Assembly (NCBI RefSeq): GCF_003387155.1
Contig: NZ_QUMT01000001.1
Location: 1,069,066-1,133,065, forward strand
Reading direction: 5' to 3'
Source: Roseateles depolymerans
GTDB taxonomy: Bacteria; Pseudomonadota; Gammaproteobacteria; Burkholderiales; Burkholderiaceae_C
Length of the DNA stretch: 64,000 nucleotides
Shown: positions 55,321 through 63,952 of the stretch, in pieces
How the letters are laid out: each line of letters begins with the position of its first letter
Position numbering within the stretch: position 1 is the first letter of the stretch
Notes under the pieces: generated by a model
The model's input: the letters and a program-made list of their open reading frames with translations, nothing else
What the model was told of the DNA's origin: nothing
Database searches by the model: none
Program-made: the position numbers and the translations under genes

Positions 55321-56103
55321 ATGAGCATGCTGCGTTTTCCCCGTTTCTCCCCGTTGATGCTGGGCGTTGTCCTGGCCTGGACCGTCAGCGGTCCGGCGCA
55401 GGCCGCGCTGTTTGAGGATGACGAGGCCCGCAAGGCCATCCTGGACCTCCGCGCCAAGCAGACGCAGAACGAGGACGCGCAGCGTGCCCGCCTTGAGCAG
55501 CTCCAGAACCAGCTGGCCACCGCGCAGCGGGGCCTGCTGGATCTCTCCAGCCAGATCGATGGCCTGCGCGCCGAGATCGCCAAGCTGAGAGGCCAGAATG
55601 AACAGCTGGCGCGTGACCTGTCCGAGACCCAGCGCAAGGTGTCCGACCAGTCCGCGACCATCGACAACCGCCTGCGTCCGCTGGAACCTCAGAAGGTTTC
55701 CATGGACGGCAAGGAATTCCAGGCGGACCCGGAAGAAAAGCGGCAGTTCGACGCCGCCATGGGCCTGGTCCGCAACGGCGACTTCAATGAAGCCGTGTCG
55801 GCGTATTCGTCCTTCCTGCAGCGGTATCCCGCCAGCGGCTATACCGACACCGTGCGCTTCTGGCTGGGCAATGCCCAGTATGGCAAGCGCGACTACAAGG
55901 GCGCCATTGCCACCTTCAAGTCCTTCGTGGCGGCCAATCCGGACCACCCGCGCGCTGCGGAAAGCCTGTTGGCCATCGCCAACTGCCAGATCGAGCTCAA
56001 GGACACCAAGAGCGCCCGCAAGACGCTGGATGATCTGACCAAGGCCTATCCCAACAGTGAAGCTGCCCGTGCCGCGAAGGAGCGGATGGCGTCGCTACGC
56101 TGA
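55321..56103 (+). CDS. ybgF: Tol-Pal cell division coordinator YbgF/CpoB
   Basis: The 260-residue periplasmic protein has a Sec signal (to about residue 25, before ALFEDDEARK) and a coiled coil (about 35-110: 'QRARLEQLQNQLATAQRGLLDLSSQIDGLRAEIAKLRGQ'). TPR repeats cover about 140-255 ('FDAAMGLVRNGDFNEAVSAYSSFLQRYPASGYTDTVRFWLGNAQYGKRDYKGAI'). It links Tol-Pal to peptidoglycan synthesis during division. It starts 12 bp after pal and is followed by a terminator. Confidence 0.95.
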   Translation: MSMLRFPRFSPLMLGVVLAWTVSGPAQAALFEDDEARKAILDLRAKQTQNEDAQRARLEQLQNQLATAQRGLLDLSSQIDGLRAEIAKLRGQNEQLARDLSETQRKVSDQSATIDNRLRPLEPQKVSMDGKEFQADPEEKRQFDAAMGLVRNGDFNEAVSAYSSFLQRYPASGYTDTVRFWLGNAQYGKRDYKGAIATFKSFVAANPDHPRAAESLLAIANCQIELKDTKSARKTLDDLTKAYPNSEAARAAKERMASLR

Positions 56104-56107
56104 ACCG

Positions 56108-56126
56108 GGCCGGAGCGCCTCCGGCC
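56108..56126 (+). repeat. GC-rich hairpin directly after ybgF
   Basis: GGCCGGAG-CGC-CTCCGGCC forms a perfect 8-bp stem but is followed by only two T residues. It lies just upstream of a stronger terminator and may reinforce it. Confidence 0.5.
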
Positions 56127-56135
56127 TTGATCCAG

Positions 56136-56169
56136 GCCCCGTCGGACGATCCGCGGGGCTTTGTTGTTT
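56136..56169 (+). terminator. Terminator after the tol-pal genes
   Basis: The stem GCCCCG/CGGGGC encloses an inner CGGA/TCCG stem and is followed by the T-rich run TTTGTTGTTT. It precedes the tcdA start closely. Confidence 0.75.
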
Positions 56170-56177
56170 CTGAGACG

Positions 56178-57068
56178 ATGACCGGCATGACCGCGACGCC
56201 CTCTACCTCCCTGGTTCCCGCTGCCGACGCCGCCTTGGCGGCCGCGCCCGCGACCATTCCAGCGACCGCGCCCGCGACCGCGCACGGCGCAGACCTGGAC
56301 GCCGACAGCGAGCGTCGTTTCGGCGGACTCCAGCGCCTGCATGGTGAGCGCGACTACCGGCACCTGCGGGCGGCCCGCTTCGCCGTGGTGGGCCTGGGCG
56401 GGGTGGGGTCCTGGGTGGTCGAGGCGTTGGCTCGCATGGGTGTGGCGCGCCTGGTGCTCATCGACCTGGACCATGTCGCCGAGTCCAACATCAACCGGCA
56501 GGTGCAGGCGCTGGGCAGCACGCTGGGCATGGCCAAGGCCGAGGCCCTGCGTCAGCGCGTGGCCGACATCCATCCGGGCTGCGAAGTCATCACCATCGAG
56601 GAGTTCGTGGATGACGAGAACTGGCCCCTGTTGCTGGGCGATGTCGCCATCGATGGCATCGTGGATGCCTGTGACCAAGTCCGTGCCAAAGCGCAGATCG
56701 CCGCGTGGGCGCGGCGACTGAAGCTGGCGCATCTGTGTGTCGGCGCGGCGGGCGGCAAGCATCGTCCGCAGGATGTCGAAGTGCTGGACTTGTCCGAGAC
56801 GACGCACGACCCGCTGCTGGCCAGTCTGCGTCAGCGCCTGCGCAAGCAGCACGACCTGCCTCGGCAGGGCAGCATGGGGGTGCGCTGTGTGTTCTCGCGC
56901 GAGCCGGTGCGGCGGCCGGACGAGTCCTGCGAGGTGGATGGCAGCCTCAACTGCCATGGCTACGGCTCCAGCGTGGCGGTCACGGCAGGCTTCGGCATGG
57001 TCGCGGCCGCGGACCTTGTGGCCCAGTATTTGAAGGCACTTGCGCGGCGCGAAAAAAGCGCTCTATAA
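56178..57068 (+). CDS. tcdA: tRNA threonylcarbamoyladenosine dehydratase TcdA
   Basis: The product has 296 residues from ATG 56178 (ATG 56187 is also possible). After an Ala/Thr/Pro repeat leader it has 'RRFGGLQRLHGERDYRHLRAARFAVVGLGGVGSWVVEALARMGVARLVLIDLDHVAESNINRQ', the E1-like ThiF/MoeB fold with the nucleotide-binding G-x-G-G-V-G. TcdA-specific parts are 'KMxD'-region equivalents near 'RRLKLAHLCVGAAGGKHRPQDVEVLDLSETTHDPLL' and 'MGVRCVFSREPVRRP'. It cyclises t6A to ct6A in tRNA. The tRNA-Lys promoter overlaps its 3' end. Confidence 0.94.
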   Translation: MTGMTATPSTSLVPAADAALAAAPATIPATAPATAHGADLDADSERRFGGLQRLHGERDYRHLRAARFAVVGLGGVGSWVVEALARMGVARLVLIDLDHVAESNINRQVQALGSTLGMAKAEALRQRVADIHPGCEVITIEEFVDDENWPLLLGDVAIDGIVDACDQVRAKAQIAAWARRLKLAHLCVGAAGGKHRPQDVEVLDLSETTHDPLLASLRQRLRKQHDLPRQGSMGVRCVFSREPVRRPDESCEVDGSLNCHGYGSSVAVTAGFGMVAAADLVAQYLKALARREKSAL

Positions 57069-57069
57069 T
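57040..57069 (+). promoter_or_regulatory. Sigma70-type promoter for tRNA-Lys
   Basis: TTGCGC (57040-57045) is followed, 18 bp later, by a perfect TATAAT (57064-57069), with a GC-rich segment after it as is typical for stable RNA genes. It overlaps the end of tcdA and lies about 60 bp before the first tRNA. Confidence 0.65.
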
Positions 57070-57132
57070 CTGCGGCTCTGCTGAGGGGCAAACACCTCGA
57101 AGAGTAAGAACTAAGTGCTGAAAAGCACACGC

Positions 57133-57208
57133 GGGTCGTTAGCTCAGTCGGTAGAGCAGCGGACTTTTAATCCGTTGGTCGCAGGTTCGAATCCTGCACG
57201 ACCCACCA
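57133..57208 (+). tRNA. tRNA-Lys (UUU)
   Basis: A 76-nt cloverleaf with encoded CCA. The acceptor GGGTCGT pairs with ACGACCC, the D-loop contains AGCTCAGTCGGTAGAGC, and the anticodon loop CTTTTAA holds UUU at 57166-57168. The T-loop is GGTTCGAATCC. This isoacceptor reads AAA and AAG. Confidence 0.98.
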
Positions 57209-57358
57209 TGTTCTTGAAACCTCGCGGGAATGTTGACGCAAGTGATTGCGTGAATGTGAGCGCTAGTGTTTGCGTAGGTGTTTCGTAGTTTGGCCCAGTC
57301 TTGTCTTCGAGTACTGAGCAAATTCTGCGGAATATTTACGAAAGATGACGTCGACAAG

Positions 57359-57381
57359 TCATAATATGATTCATAATATGA
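57359..57381 (+). promoter_or_regulatory. AT-rich direct repeat, probable promoter of second tRNA-Lys
   Basis: Two copies of TCATAATATGA separated by one T lie 17-39 bp upstream of the second tRNA. TCGACA (57351-57356) with TAATAT 17 bp later is a plausible promoter pair. Confidence 0.4.
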
Positions 57382-57397
57382 CTTGCAGTGGATCCGG

Positions 57398-57473
57398 GGG
57401 CTCTTAGCTCAGTTGGTAGAGCAGCGGACTCTTAATCCGTTGGTCGAAGGTTCGAATCCTTCAGGGCCCACCA
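57398..57473 (+). tRNA. tRNA-Lys (CUU), copy 1
   Basis: A 76-nt cloverleaf with encoded CCA. The acceptor GGGCTCT pairs with AGGGCCC (one G-U), and the anticodon loop CTCTTAA holds CUU at 57431-57433. The T-loop is GGTTCGAATCC. It reads AAG. Confidence 0.98.
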
Positions 57474-57527
57474 CTACAGACGTTTAGAGTTTTGCCGGTA
57501 GCCGGTAAAACCGCACCACCGAATATC

Positions 57528-57603
57528 GGGCTCTTAGCTCAGTTGGTAGAGCAGCGGACTCTTAATCCGTTGGTCGAAGGTTCGAATCCTTCAGGGCCCA
57601 CCA
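57528..57603 (+). tRNA. tRNA-Lys (CUU), copy 2
   Basis: Identical over all 76 bases to the copy at 57398-57473, including the encoded CCA, with a 54-bp spacer between them. This is probably a local duplication, transcribed together and ended by the hairpin at 57647. Confidence 0.98.
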
Positions 57604-57646
57604 ACTCTTTCCATGCGCATCCATCCATGCCGCATCGAATCCCCCG

Positions 57647-57675
57647 AAAGGGCACAGCTTGCTGTGCCCTTTTTT
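57647..57675 (+). terminator. Terminator of the tRNA-Lys cluster
   Basis: AAAGGGCACAG-CTTG-CTGTGCCCTTT forms a perfect 11-bp stem followed by TTT. Confidence 0.9.
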
Positions 57676-57769
57676 GCTTTGGGGCCGGCAATCTTCCCTT
57701 CAGCCTTTCCCCCGGCCTTCTTGAGGCCAAGTCCCCTCGGATAGACTGACGGCCTACATTGAGGTTCAC

Positions 57770-58864
57770 ATGTCCCAGATTCAAGAAGCCACCCTGCTGG
57801 CAGCCCTTCAACAGGTGATTGATCCCAATACCGGTCGGGATTTCGTCTCGACACGGCAGCTCAAGAACCTGCGGGTCCAAGGCGACTCGGTCAGCTTTGA
57901 CGTGGAACTGGGCTATCCCGCAGCCAGCCAGATCGACAGCCTTCGCGGCCTGCTGGTGGCAGCAGCGCGCACCGTCCCCGGCGTTGGCAATGTGAGCGTC
58001 AGCCTCACCAGCAAGATCATCGCCCATGCGGTGCAGCGCGGCGTGCAGCTACTGCCCGGCGTGAAGAACATCGTGGCCGTGGCCTCGGGCAAGGGCGGCG
58101 TGGGCAAGAGCACCACCGCGGCCAACCTCGCCCTGGCGCTGGCCGCTGAAGGCGCCAACGTCGGCCTGCTGGATGCCGACATCTACGGCCCAAGCCTGCC
58201 GCTGATGCTGGGCATCCAGGGGCGTCCTGAAAGCACCGATGGCCAGACGATGGAGCCGCTGGTCTCCCACGGTCTGCAGCTGATGTCCATCGGCTTCCTG
58301 GTGGAAGAAGACCAGGCCATGGTCTGGCGCGGCCCGATGGCCACCCAGGCGCTGGAGCAACTGCTGCGCCAGACCCGCTGGCGCGACCTGGACTACCTCG
58401 TCATCGACATGCCCCCGGGCACGGGCGACATCCAGCTGACCCTGTCGCAGCGCGTGCCGGTGAGCGGCTCCGTCATCGTCACCACCCCGCAGGACATCGC
58501 ACTGATCGATGCCAAGAAGGGTTTGAAGATGTTCGAGAAGGTGGGCGTGCCCATCCTCGGCATCGTCGAGAACATGGCGGTGCATGTGTGCAGCAACTGC
58601 GGCCATGCCGAGCACATCTTCGGCAGCGGCGGCGGAGAGCGCATGGCAGCGCAGTACGGCATGGAGCTGCTGGGCTCCCTGCCGCTGGCCCTGTCCATCC
58701 GCGAGCAGGCCGACAGCGGCAAGCCGACCGTCGTGGCCGAGCCCGACGGTGCCCATGCCGCCGCCTACAAGGCGATCGCCCGCAAGGTGGCGGTCAAGCT
58801 GGCTGGCCAGGCCAAGGACTACTCCTCCAAGTTCCCGACCATCACGATTTCCAAAACGACCTGA
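57770..58864 (+). CDS. apbC: Mrp/ApbC family Fe-S cluster carrier ATPase
   Basis: The 364-residue protein has an N-terminal MIP18/DUF59 domain ('TLLAALQQVIDPNTGRDFVSTRQLKNLRVQGDSVSFDVEL') and a ParA/Mrp ATPase domain. The deviant Walker A lies in 'IVAVASGKGGVGKSTTAANL', followed by 'LLDADIYGPSLPLMLG' and 'DYLVIDMPPGTGDIQLTLSQ'. The cluster-binding C-x-x-C is in 'VCSNCGHAEHIFGSGGG'. It delivers [4Fe-4S] clusters to apo-proteins, which would suit the iron-sulfur-rich formate dehydrogenase encoded downstream, although it is a general factor. Confidence 0.96.
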   Translation: MSQIQEATLLAALQQVIDPNTGRDFVSTRQLKNLRVQGDSVSFDVELGYPAASQIDSLRGLLVAAARTVPGVGNVSVSLTSKIIAHAVQRGVQLLPGVKNIVAVASGKGGVGKSTTAANLALALAAEGANVGLLDADIYGPSLPLMLGIQGRPESTDGQTMEPLVSHGLQLMSIGFLVEEDQAMVWRGPMATQALEQLLRQTRWRDLDYLVIDMPPGTGDIQLTLSQRVPVSGSVIVTTPQDIALIDAKKGLKMFEKVGVPILGIVENMAVHVCSNCGHAEHIFGSGGGERMAAQYGMELLGSLPLALSIREQADSGKPTVVAEPDGAHAAAYKAIARKVAVKLAGQAKDYSSKFPTITISKTT

Positions 58865-59286
58865 TCTTTGGGCCCTTGTCCGGGGTCCAGCAAAAACTCT
58901 GCTTGAAACTGCAATTTTTGGGTTTTCAGCAGTGCTGCAAACCCCGTTCATTTGCCAGAGCAGGGGGCTTGGTTTTTGTGCGGTGCAATACCGTGCCAAC
59001 GTCGTGACCAACCCACAGCGCGCACGCCAGGCGCTCTCCCGAAAGGGGGAGCGCTTTTTTCTTGACACCGTACAACCCCGATGAACACGGGCTTCCCGGG
59101 CATCCGGAGATATCTGAGCACCTATTTCGCCGGATGACTGTGCGGGTGGCGTGTGCCACTGCACACTTCCTCGCGCTCTGACATTGGACAAAGCTTTCGC
59201 TTTGTGTGGAAATATTGAATGCGGGCCGCGTGCCGGCCGTGATTTTTTCCAAGGTGGCGACGGCGCCACCCGGAGGCATCGACAAC
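58865..59286. other. 422-bp leader region before the formate dehydrogenase operon
   Basis: There is no gene here. It holds the terminator at 59031-59060 and a TTGACA hexamer at 59062-59067 without a good -10. A perfect 7-bp inverted repeat ACAAAGC-TTTC-GCTTTGT lies at 59188-59205, about 80 bp before the start codon, and may be a regulator site or an RNA hairpin. Promoter and regulator are not identifiable by eye. Confidence 0.5.
59031..59060 (+). terminator. Terminator upstream of the formate dehydrogenase operon
   Basis: GCGCTCTCCC-GAAA-GGGGGAGCGC (10-bp stem with one G-T pair and a GAAA tetraloop) is followed by TTTTTT. Confidence 0.92.
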
Positions 59287-62200
59287 ATGGACATGAACCG
59301 GAGGCACTTCTTCCGGGTGAGCGGGGCGGCCGTCATGGGCTCCAGCCTCGTTGCGCTGGGGTTCTCCCCCACTGCGGCATTGGCGGAGACCCGCCAGTTC
59401 AAGCTCTCCCGGGCGACCGAGACACGCAACACCTGCCCGTACTGCTCGGTGGGTTGCGGTCTCATCATGTACTCGCTCGGTGACAAGGCGAAGAACGTCA
59501 AGAGCGAGATCGTCCACATTGAAGGGGATCCGGACCATCCGGTGAACCGCGGCACGCTGTGCCCCAAGGGCGCGGGCCTGCTGGACTTCGTCCACAGCCC
59601 CAACCGCCTGAAGTATCCGGAGATCCGCGAAGCCGGCAGCAAGGAATGGAAGCGCGTGAGCTGGGACGAGGCGCTGGACCGCGTCGCCAAGCTCATGAAG
59701 GCCGACCGGGATGCCAACTTCGTCGCCACCAATGCGCAGGGCCAGACCGTCAACCGCTGGTTGACCACCGGCATGCTGTGTGCGTCGGCGTCATCGAATG
59801 AATCGGGCTACATCACCCACAAGGCGATGCGCTCGATGGGGTTGCTCGCGTTCGACAATCAAGCGCGCGTTTGACACGGACCGACGGTGGCCAGTCTGGC
59901 CCCGACGTTCGGACGCGGTGCGATGACCAACCATTGGGTGGACATCAAGAACGCAGACCTGATCCTGATCATGGGCGGCAATGCCGCCGAGGCCCATCCC
60001 TGCGGTTTCAAGTGGGTGATCGAGGCCAAGCACCACAACAAGGCGAAACTCATCGTCGTGGACCCGCGCTTCACCCGCTCGGCCGCGATGAGCGACTACT
60101 ACGCGCCGATCCGCGCGGGGTCGGACATCGCCTTCCTGGGGGGCGTGATCAACTATCTCTTGTCCAACGACAAGATCCAGCACGAGTACGTCAAGCACTA
60201 CACCAACGCCAGCTTCATCGTGGGCGAGGCCTACAAGTTCGAGGACGGTCTGTTCTCGGGCTATGACGCGGCCAAGCGTAGCTACAACAACTCGTCCTGG
60301 GCCTATGAAATGGACGAGAAGGGGTTCGCCAAGGTCGACCCGACCCTGCAACACCCCCGCTGCGTGCTGCAGCTGATGAAGCAGCACTATGCGCGCTACA
60401 CGCCTGAAATGGTCAGCACCATCTCCGGCACGCCGAAGGACAAGTTCCTCAAGATCTGCGAATCCATCGCGGAGACGTCGGCGCCGGGCAAGGTCATGAC
60501 CATCATGTACGCGCTGGGCTGGACACAGCACAGCCAGGGCTCCCAGATCATCCGCACGGGTGCGCTGGTGCAGCTGCTGCTGGGCAACATCGGCCTGCCC
60601 GGTGGCGGCATGAATGCGCTGCGCGGTCACAGCAACATCCAGGGTCTGACCGACTTGGGCCTGCTCTCGACCGCCCTGACCGGCTACATGAGCCTGCCCA
60701 AGGAGTCCGAGCAGGACCTGGACACGTACTACAAGACGCGTGCCCTCAAGCCGCTGCGTCCCAACCAGATGAGCTTCTGGCAGAACTATCCCAAGTTCTT
60801 CGTCAGCCAGCAAAAAGCCTGGTGGGGCAAGGCCGCGACCAAGGACAACGACTGGGCCTACCACTACCTGCCGAAGTGGGACAAGGGCTACGACATGCTG
60901 CAGACCTTCGACCTGATGCATCAGGGGAAGATCAACGGCTACATCTGCCAGGGCTTCAACCCGGTGGCGTCGCTGGCCAACAAGACCAAGGTGGTCGAAA
61001 GCCTGTCCAAGCTGAAGTTCCTGGTCATCATCGACCCGCTCGAGACCGAGACCGCCAACTTCTGGAAGAACTACGGCGAGTACCACGACGTCAAGACCGA
61101 AGAGATCCAGACGACCGTCTTCCGCTTCCCGAGCACCTGCTTCGCGGAAGAGGACGGCTCGCTGACCAACTCCGGTCGCTGGCTGCAGTGGCACTGGCGC
61201 GGCGCCGAGCCTCCGGGCGAAGCCAAGCAGGACGCGGAGATCATCGCCGAGCTGTTCCTGCGCATGCGCTCGCTCTACCAGAAGGACGGTGGCGCTTTCC
61301 CGGACCCGATCGTCAACCTGGCCTGGCCCTACAAGATTCCCAACAGCCCCTCGGCCGAGGAGCTGGCGATGGAATTCAACGGCAAGGCGCTGGCCGACGT
61401 GCTGGATCCGAAGGACCCGACCAAGGTGCTGGCCAAGGCTGGTGAGCAGCTCGCCGGTTTCGGTCTGCTGCGCGACGACGGCTCCACCTCCAGTGGCTGC
61501 TGGATTTATGCCGGCGCCTGGACGCAGGCCGGCAACCAGATGGCCCGCCGGGACAACTCCGACCCGTGGGGCATTGGCCAGACGCTGAACTGGGCCTGGG
61601 CCTGGCCGGCGAACCGTCGCGTGCTCTACAACGCGGCCTCGTGTGATCCGAGCGGCAAGCCGTGGAACGGCAAGCGCCGCCTGATCAGCTGGACCGGTGA
61701 CAAGTGGACTGGCTCGGACGTGCCCGACATCCGTCCGGATGCGAATCCGAACGACCCGGATGCCGTGCGCCCGTTCATCATGACGGCGGAAGGCGTGGCC
61801 CGTTTGTTCGCGCCCACCGGCATGGCCGACGGTCCGCTGCCGGAGCACTACGAGCCGTTCGAGACGCCGCTGGAAGTCAACCCGCTGCATCCGAACAATC
61901 CGAAGGCCAAGAGCAATCCGGCCGCGCGTGTGTTCAAGAGCGACTTCGAACAGTTCGGCAAGCCCGACAAGTTCCCGTATGTCGCCACGAGCTATCGCCT
62001 GACCGAGCACTTCCACTACTGGACCAAGCATGCGCGGTCCAATGCGGTGATCCAGCCGCAGCAGTTTGTCGAGATCGGCGAGGAACTCGCCAAGGAGAAG
62101 GGCATCGCCAACGGCGACACCGTCAAGGTCAGCTCCAACCGCGGCGCCATCAAGGCGGTCGCGCTGGTGACCAAGCGGGTGGCATCGCTGGACGTGGGCG

Positions 62201-62358
62201 GCAAGCGGGTGCATACCGTCGGCCTGCCCAATCACTGGGGCTTCGTGGGGCTGGCTCGCCCCGGCTACCTGGTCAATACGCTCACCCCGTTCGTGGGTGA
62301 TGCGAATTCCCAGACGCCGGAAGTGAAGAGCTTCACCGTCAACATTGAGAAAGCCTGA
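59287..62358 (+). CDS. fdnG: Formate dehydrogenase-N/O alpha subunit, selenocysteine-containing (UGA at codon 196)
   Basis: The gene is read through an in-frame TGA at 59872-59874. The product has 1023 residues including Sec196, the same position as in E. coli FdnG. Start [13 protein letters not shown] is a Tat signal behind GGAGG (59272-59276). A [4Fe-4S] site is in '[16 protein letters not shown]' plus C-P-K-G. Upstream of Sec is '[14 protein letters not shown]' and downstream '[21 protein letters not shown]', matching the FDH-N active site. The MoCo domain follows ('[11 protein letters not shown]', '[26 protein letters not shown]'), ending '...[23 protein letters not shown]'. It oxidises periplasmic formate to CO2. 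Without Sec insertion it would stop at 195 residues. fdoG is an equally valid name. Confidence 0.95.
59885..59904 (+). promoter_or_regulatory. SECIS element for Sec196
   Basis: Ten bases after the UGA, the RNA can fold CGG-bulged U-GGCCA-GUC-UGGCC-CCG. A GU-containing apical loop and a single bulged U in the upper stem are the features SelB recognises in the E. coli fdhF/fdnG elements. The hairpin lies inside the coding region, as in other bacteria. Confidence 0.85.
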
Positions 62359-62360
62359 TC

Positions 62361-63323
62361 ATGTCCTCGCTTCAATCGCTCGACATCGCGAAGCGCTCGG
62401 CCACGACCACGCCCAGCCCTGACGCCCGCCGCCAGGTCATCGAGGTGGCCAAGCTCATCGACGTGTCCTCCTGCATCGGCTGCAAGGCCTGCCAGGTGGC
62501 CTGCATGCAGTGGAACGACCTGCGCGACGAGGTCGGTCACAACGTCGGTGTCTATGACAACCCCGCGGACCTGTCGCCGCAGTCCTGGACGGTGATGCGC
62601 TTTTCCGAGGTGGAGGTCCAGCAGGACCGCCTCGAATGGCTGATCCGCAAGGACGGCTGCATGCACTGCGAAGACCCGGGCTGCCTCAAGAGCTGTCCGT
62701 CGCCAGGTGCGATCGTCAAATACCAGAACGGCATTGTCGATTTCATCTCGGAGCACTGCGTGGGCTGCGGCAACTGCGTCACCGGCTGCCCGTTCGACGT
62801 GCCGCGCATCTCCAAGGCCGACAACAAGGCCTACAAGTGCAGCCTCTGCTCCGACCGGGTGGGGGTGGGCCTGGAGCCGGCCTGCGTGAAGGCCTGCCCG
62901 ACCGGCGCCATCCACTTCGGTTCCAAGGAAGACATGCATGAGTATGCCGAGGAACGCATCGTCGACCTGAAGGAACGCGGCTACGACAAGGCCGGTGTCT
63001 ACGACCCGCAAGGCGTCGGCGGCACCCACGTCATGTATGTGCTGCAGCATGCGGACCAGCCCGAGCTCTACCACGGCCTGCCCAAGGACCCGAAGATCAG
63101 TCCGCTGGTCTCCTTGTGGAAGGGCGCGGCCAAGCCGCTGGCGGTGGCCGCCATGATCGGCGCTGCCGTGGCCGGTTTCTTCCACTACATGAAGGTGGGA
63201 CCGATCGAGTCGGGCCATGACAACCCGGATGAGGGCGAAGAGTTCGCGGATGAGCAGGCGCGCAGCCGGGCCCATGCCGACGGCTCGGACACCCGTAGCG
63301 ACCTCAATGGCCCGCGCGGCTGA
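62361..63323 (+). CDS. fdnH: Formate dehydrogenase beta subunit (4x[4Fe-4S])
   Basis: The 320-residue protein starts 2 bp after the alpha gene. Four ferredoxin-type cysteine groups are present: C38/C41/C44/C48 in '[19 protein letters not shown]', then '[19 protein letters not shown]', '[18 protein letters not shown]' and '[25 protein letters not shown]'. One C-terminal membrane helix (about 262-280) anchors it. It passes electrons from the Mo site to the cytochrome b subunit. The last 40 residues are an acidic extension. Confidence 0.96.
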   Translation: MSSLQSLDIAKRSATTTPSPDARRQVIEVAKLIDVSSCIGCKACQVACMQWNDLRDEVGHNVGVYDNPADLSPQSWTVMRFSEVEVQQDRLEWLIRKDGCMHCEDPGCLKSCPSPGAIVKYQNGIVDFISEHCVGCGNCVTGCPFDVPRISKADNKAYKCSLCSDRVGVGLEPACVKACPTGAIHFGSKEDMHEYAEERIVDLKERGYDKAGVYDPQGVGGTHVMYVLQHADQPELYHGLPKDPKISPLVSLWKGAAKPLAVAAMIGAAVAGFFHYMKVGPIESGHDNPDEGEEFADEQARSRAHADGSDTRSDLNGPRG

Positions 63324-63337
63324 GGAAGGAGCGAACC

Positions 63338-63952
63338 ATGCTGCAACGCTATCCTGACGCACAGCGGATGAACCACTGGCTCATCGCCTTGCTGTTCTTC
63401 GGCGCCGGCCTGTCCGGGCTCGCCTTCTTCCATCCCAGCCTGTTCTTCCTGAGCAACCTGTTCGGCGGCGGTCCCTGGGCCCGCATCCTGCACCCCTACA
63501 TGGGGCTGCTGATGGTGCTGGCCTTTGCCGTGCTGGCCCTGCAGCTCTGGAAGGAGAACCGCTGGACCCGCACCGACACGGAATGGGTGCGCCACAGCAA
63601 GGACATGCTGGCCGGCGACAAATCCAACATGCCGCCGGCTGGCAAGTACAACGCCGGCCAGAAGGGCGTCTTCTGGGTGATGGTGGTGTGCCTGACCGTG
63701 CTGCTGGTGACCGGGTTCATGTTCTGGCATGCCTGGTTCCCGGAGGGCAACATCCTGATGCGCCGCATTGCCGTGCTGCTGCATGCGGCAGCGGCCACCG
63801 GGCTGATCCTGGGCGTCATCGTGCATATTTATGCCGCCATCTGGGTCAAGGGCACCATCCGCGCCATGACTCGTGGTACGGTGACGGAAACCTGGGCCAA
63901 GCACAACCACCCCCTGTGGTACAAGGAAGTCAAGGAGCGTCCGCGCGCATGA
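63338..63952 (+). CDS. fdnI: Formate dehydrogenase gamma subunit, cytochrome b556
   Basis: The 204-residue protein has four membrane helices. It begins 'MLQRYPDAQRMNHWLIALLFFGAGLSGLAFFHPSLFFLSNLFGGGPWARILHPYMG'-like sequence, with haem-ligand candidates His13 and His52. The last helix region is 'VLLHAAAATGLILGVIVHIYAAIWVKGTIRAMTRGTVT', which contains the other haem histidines. It hands electrons to quinone. The stop overlaps the next start by 4 bp (ATGA). Confidence 0.95.
   Translation: MLQRYPDAQRMNHWLIALLFFGAGLSGLAFFHPSLFFLSNLFGGGPWARILHPYMGLLMVLAFAVLALQLWKENRWTRTDTEWVRHSKDMLAGDKSNMPPAGKYNAGQKGVFWVMVVCLTVLLVTGFMFWHAWFPEGNILMRRIAVLLHAAAATGLILGVIVHIYAAIWVKGTIRAMTRGTVTETWAKHNHPLWYKEVKERPRA

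Noticed and set aside
58062-58110. NifH/ParA partition protein instead of Mrp
   Set aside because: The N-terminal DUF59 domain and the C-x-x-C of the Fe-S carrier group identify the Mrp/ApbC type.
59206-59874. A truncated formate dehydrogenase pseudogene followed by a separate gene at 59887
   Set aside because: The frame is unchanged across the TGA, the flanking residues match the Sec site of FdnG exactly, and a SECIS-like hairpin follows. It is one selenoprotein gene.
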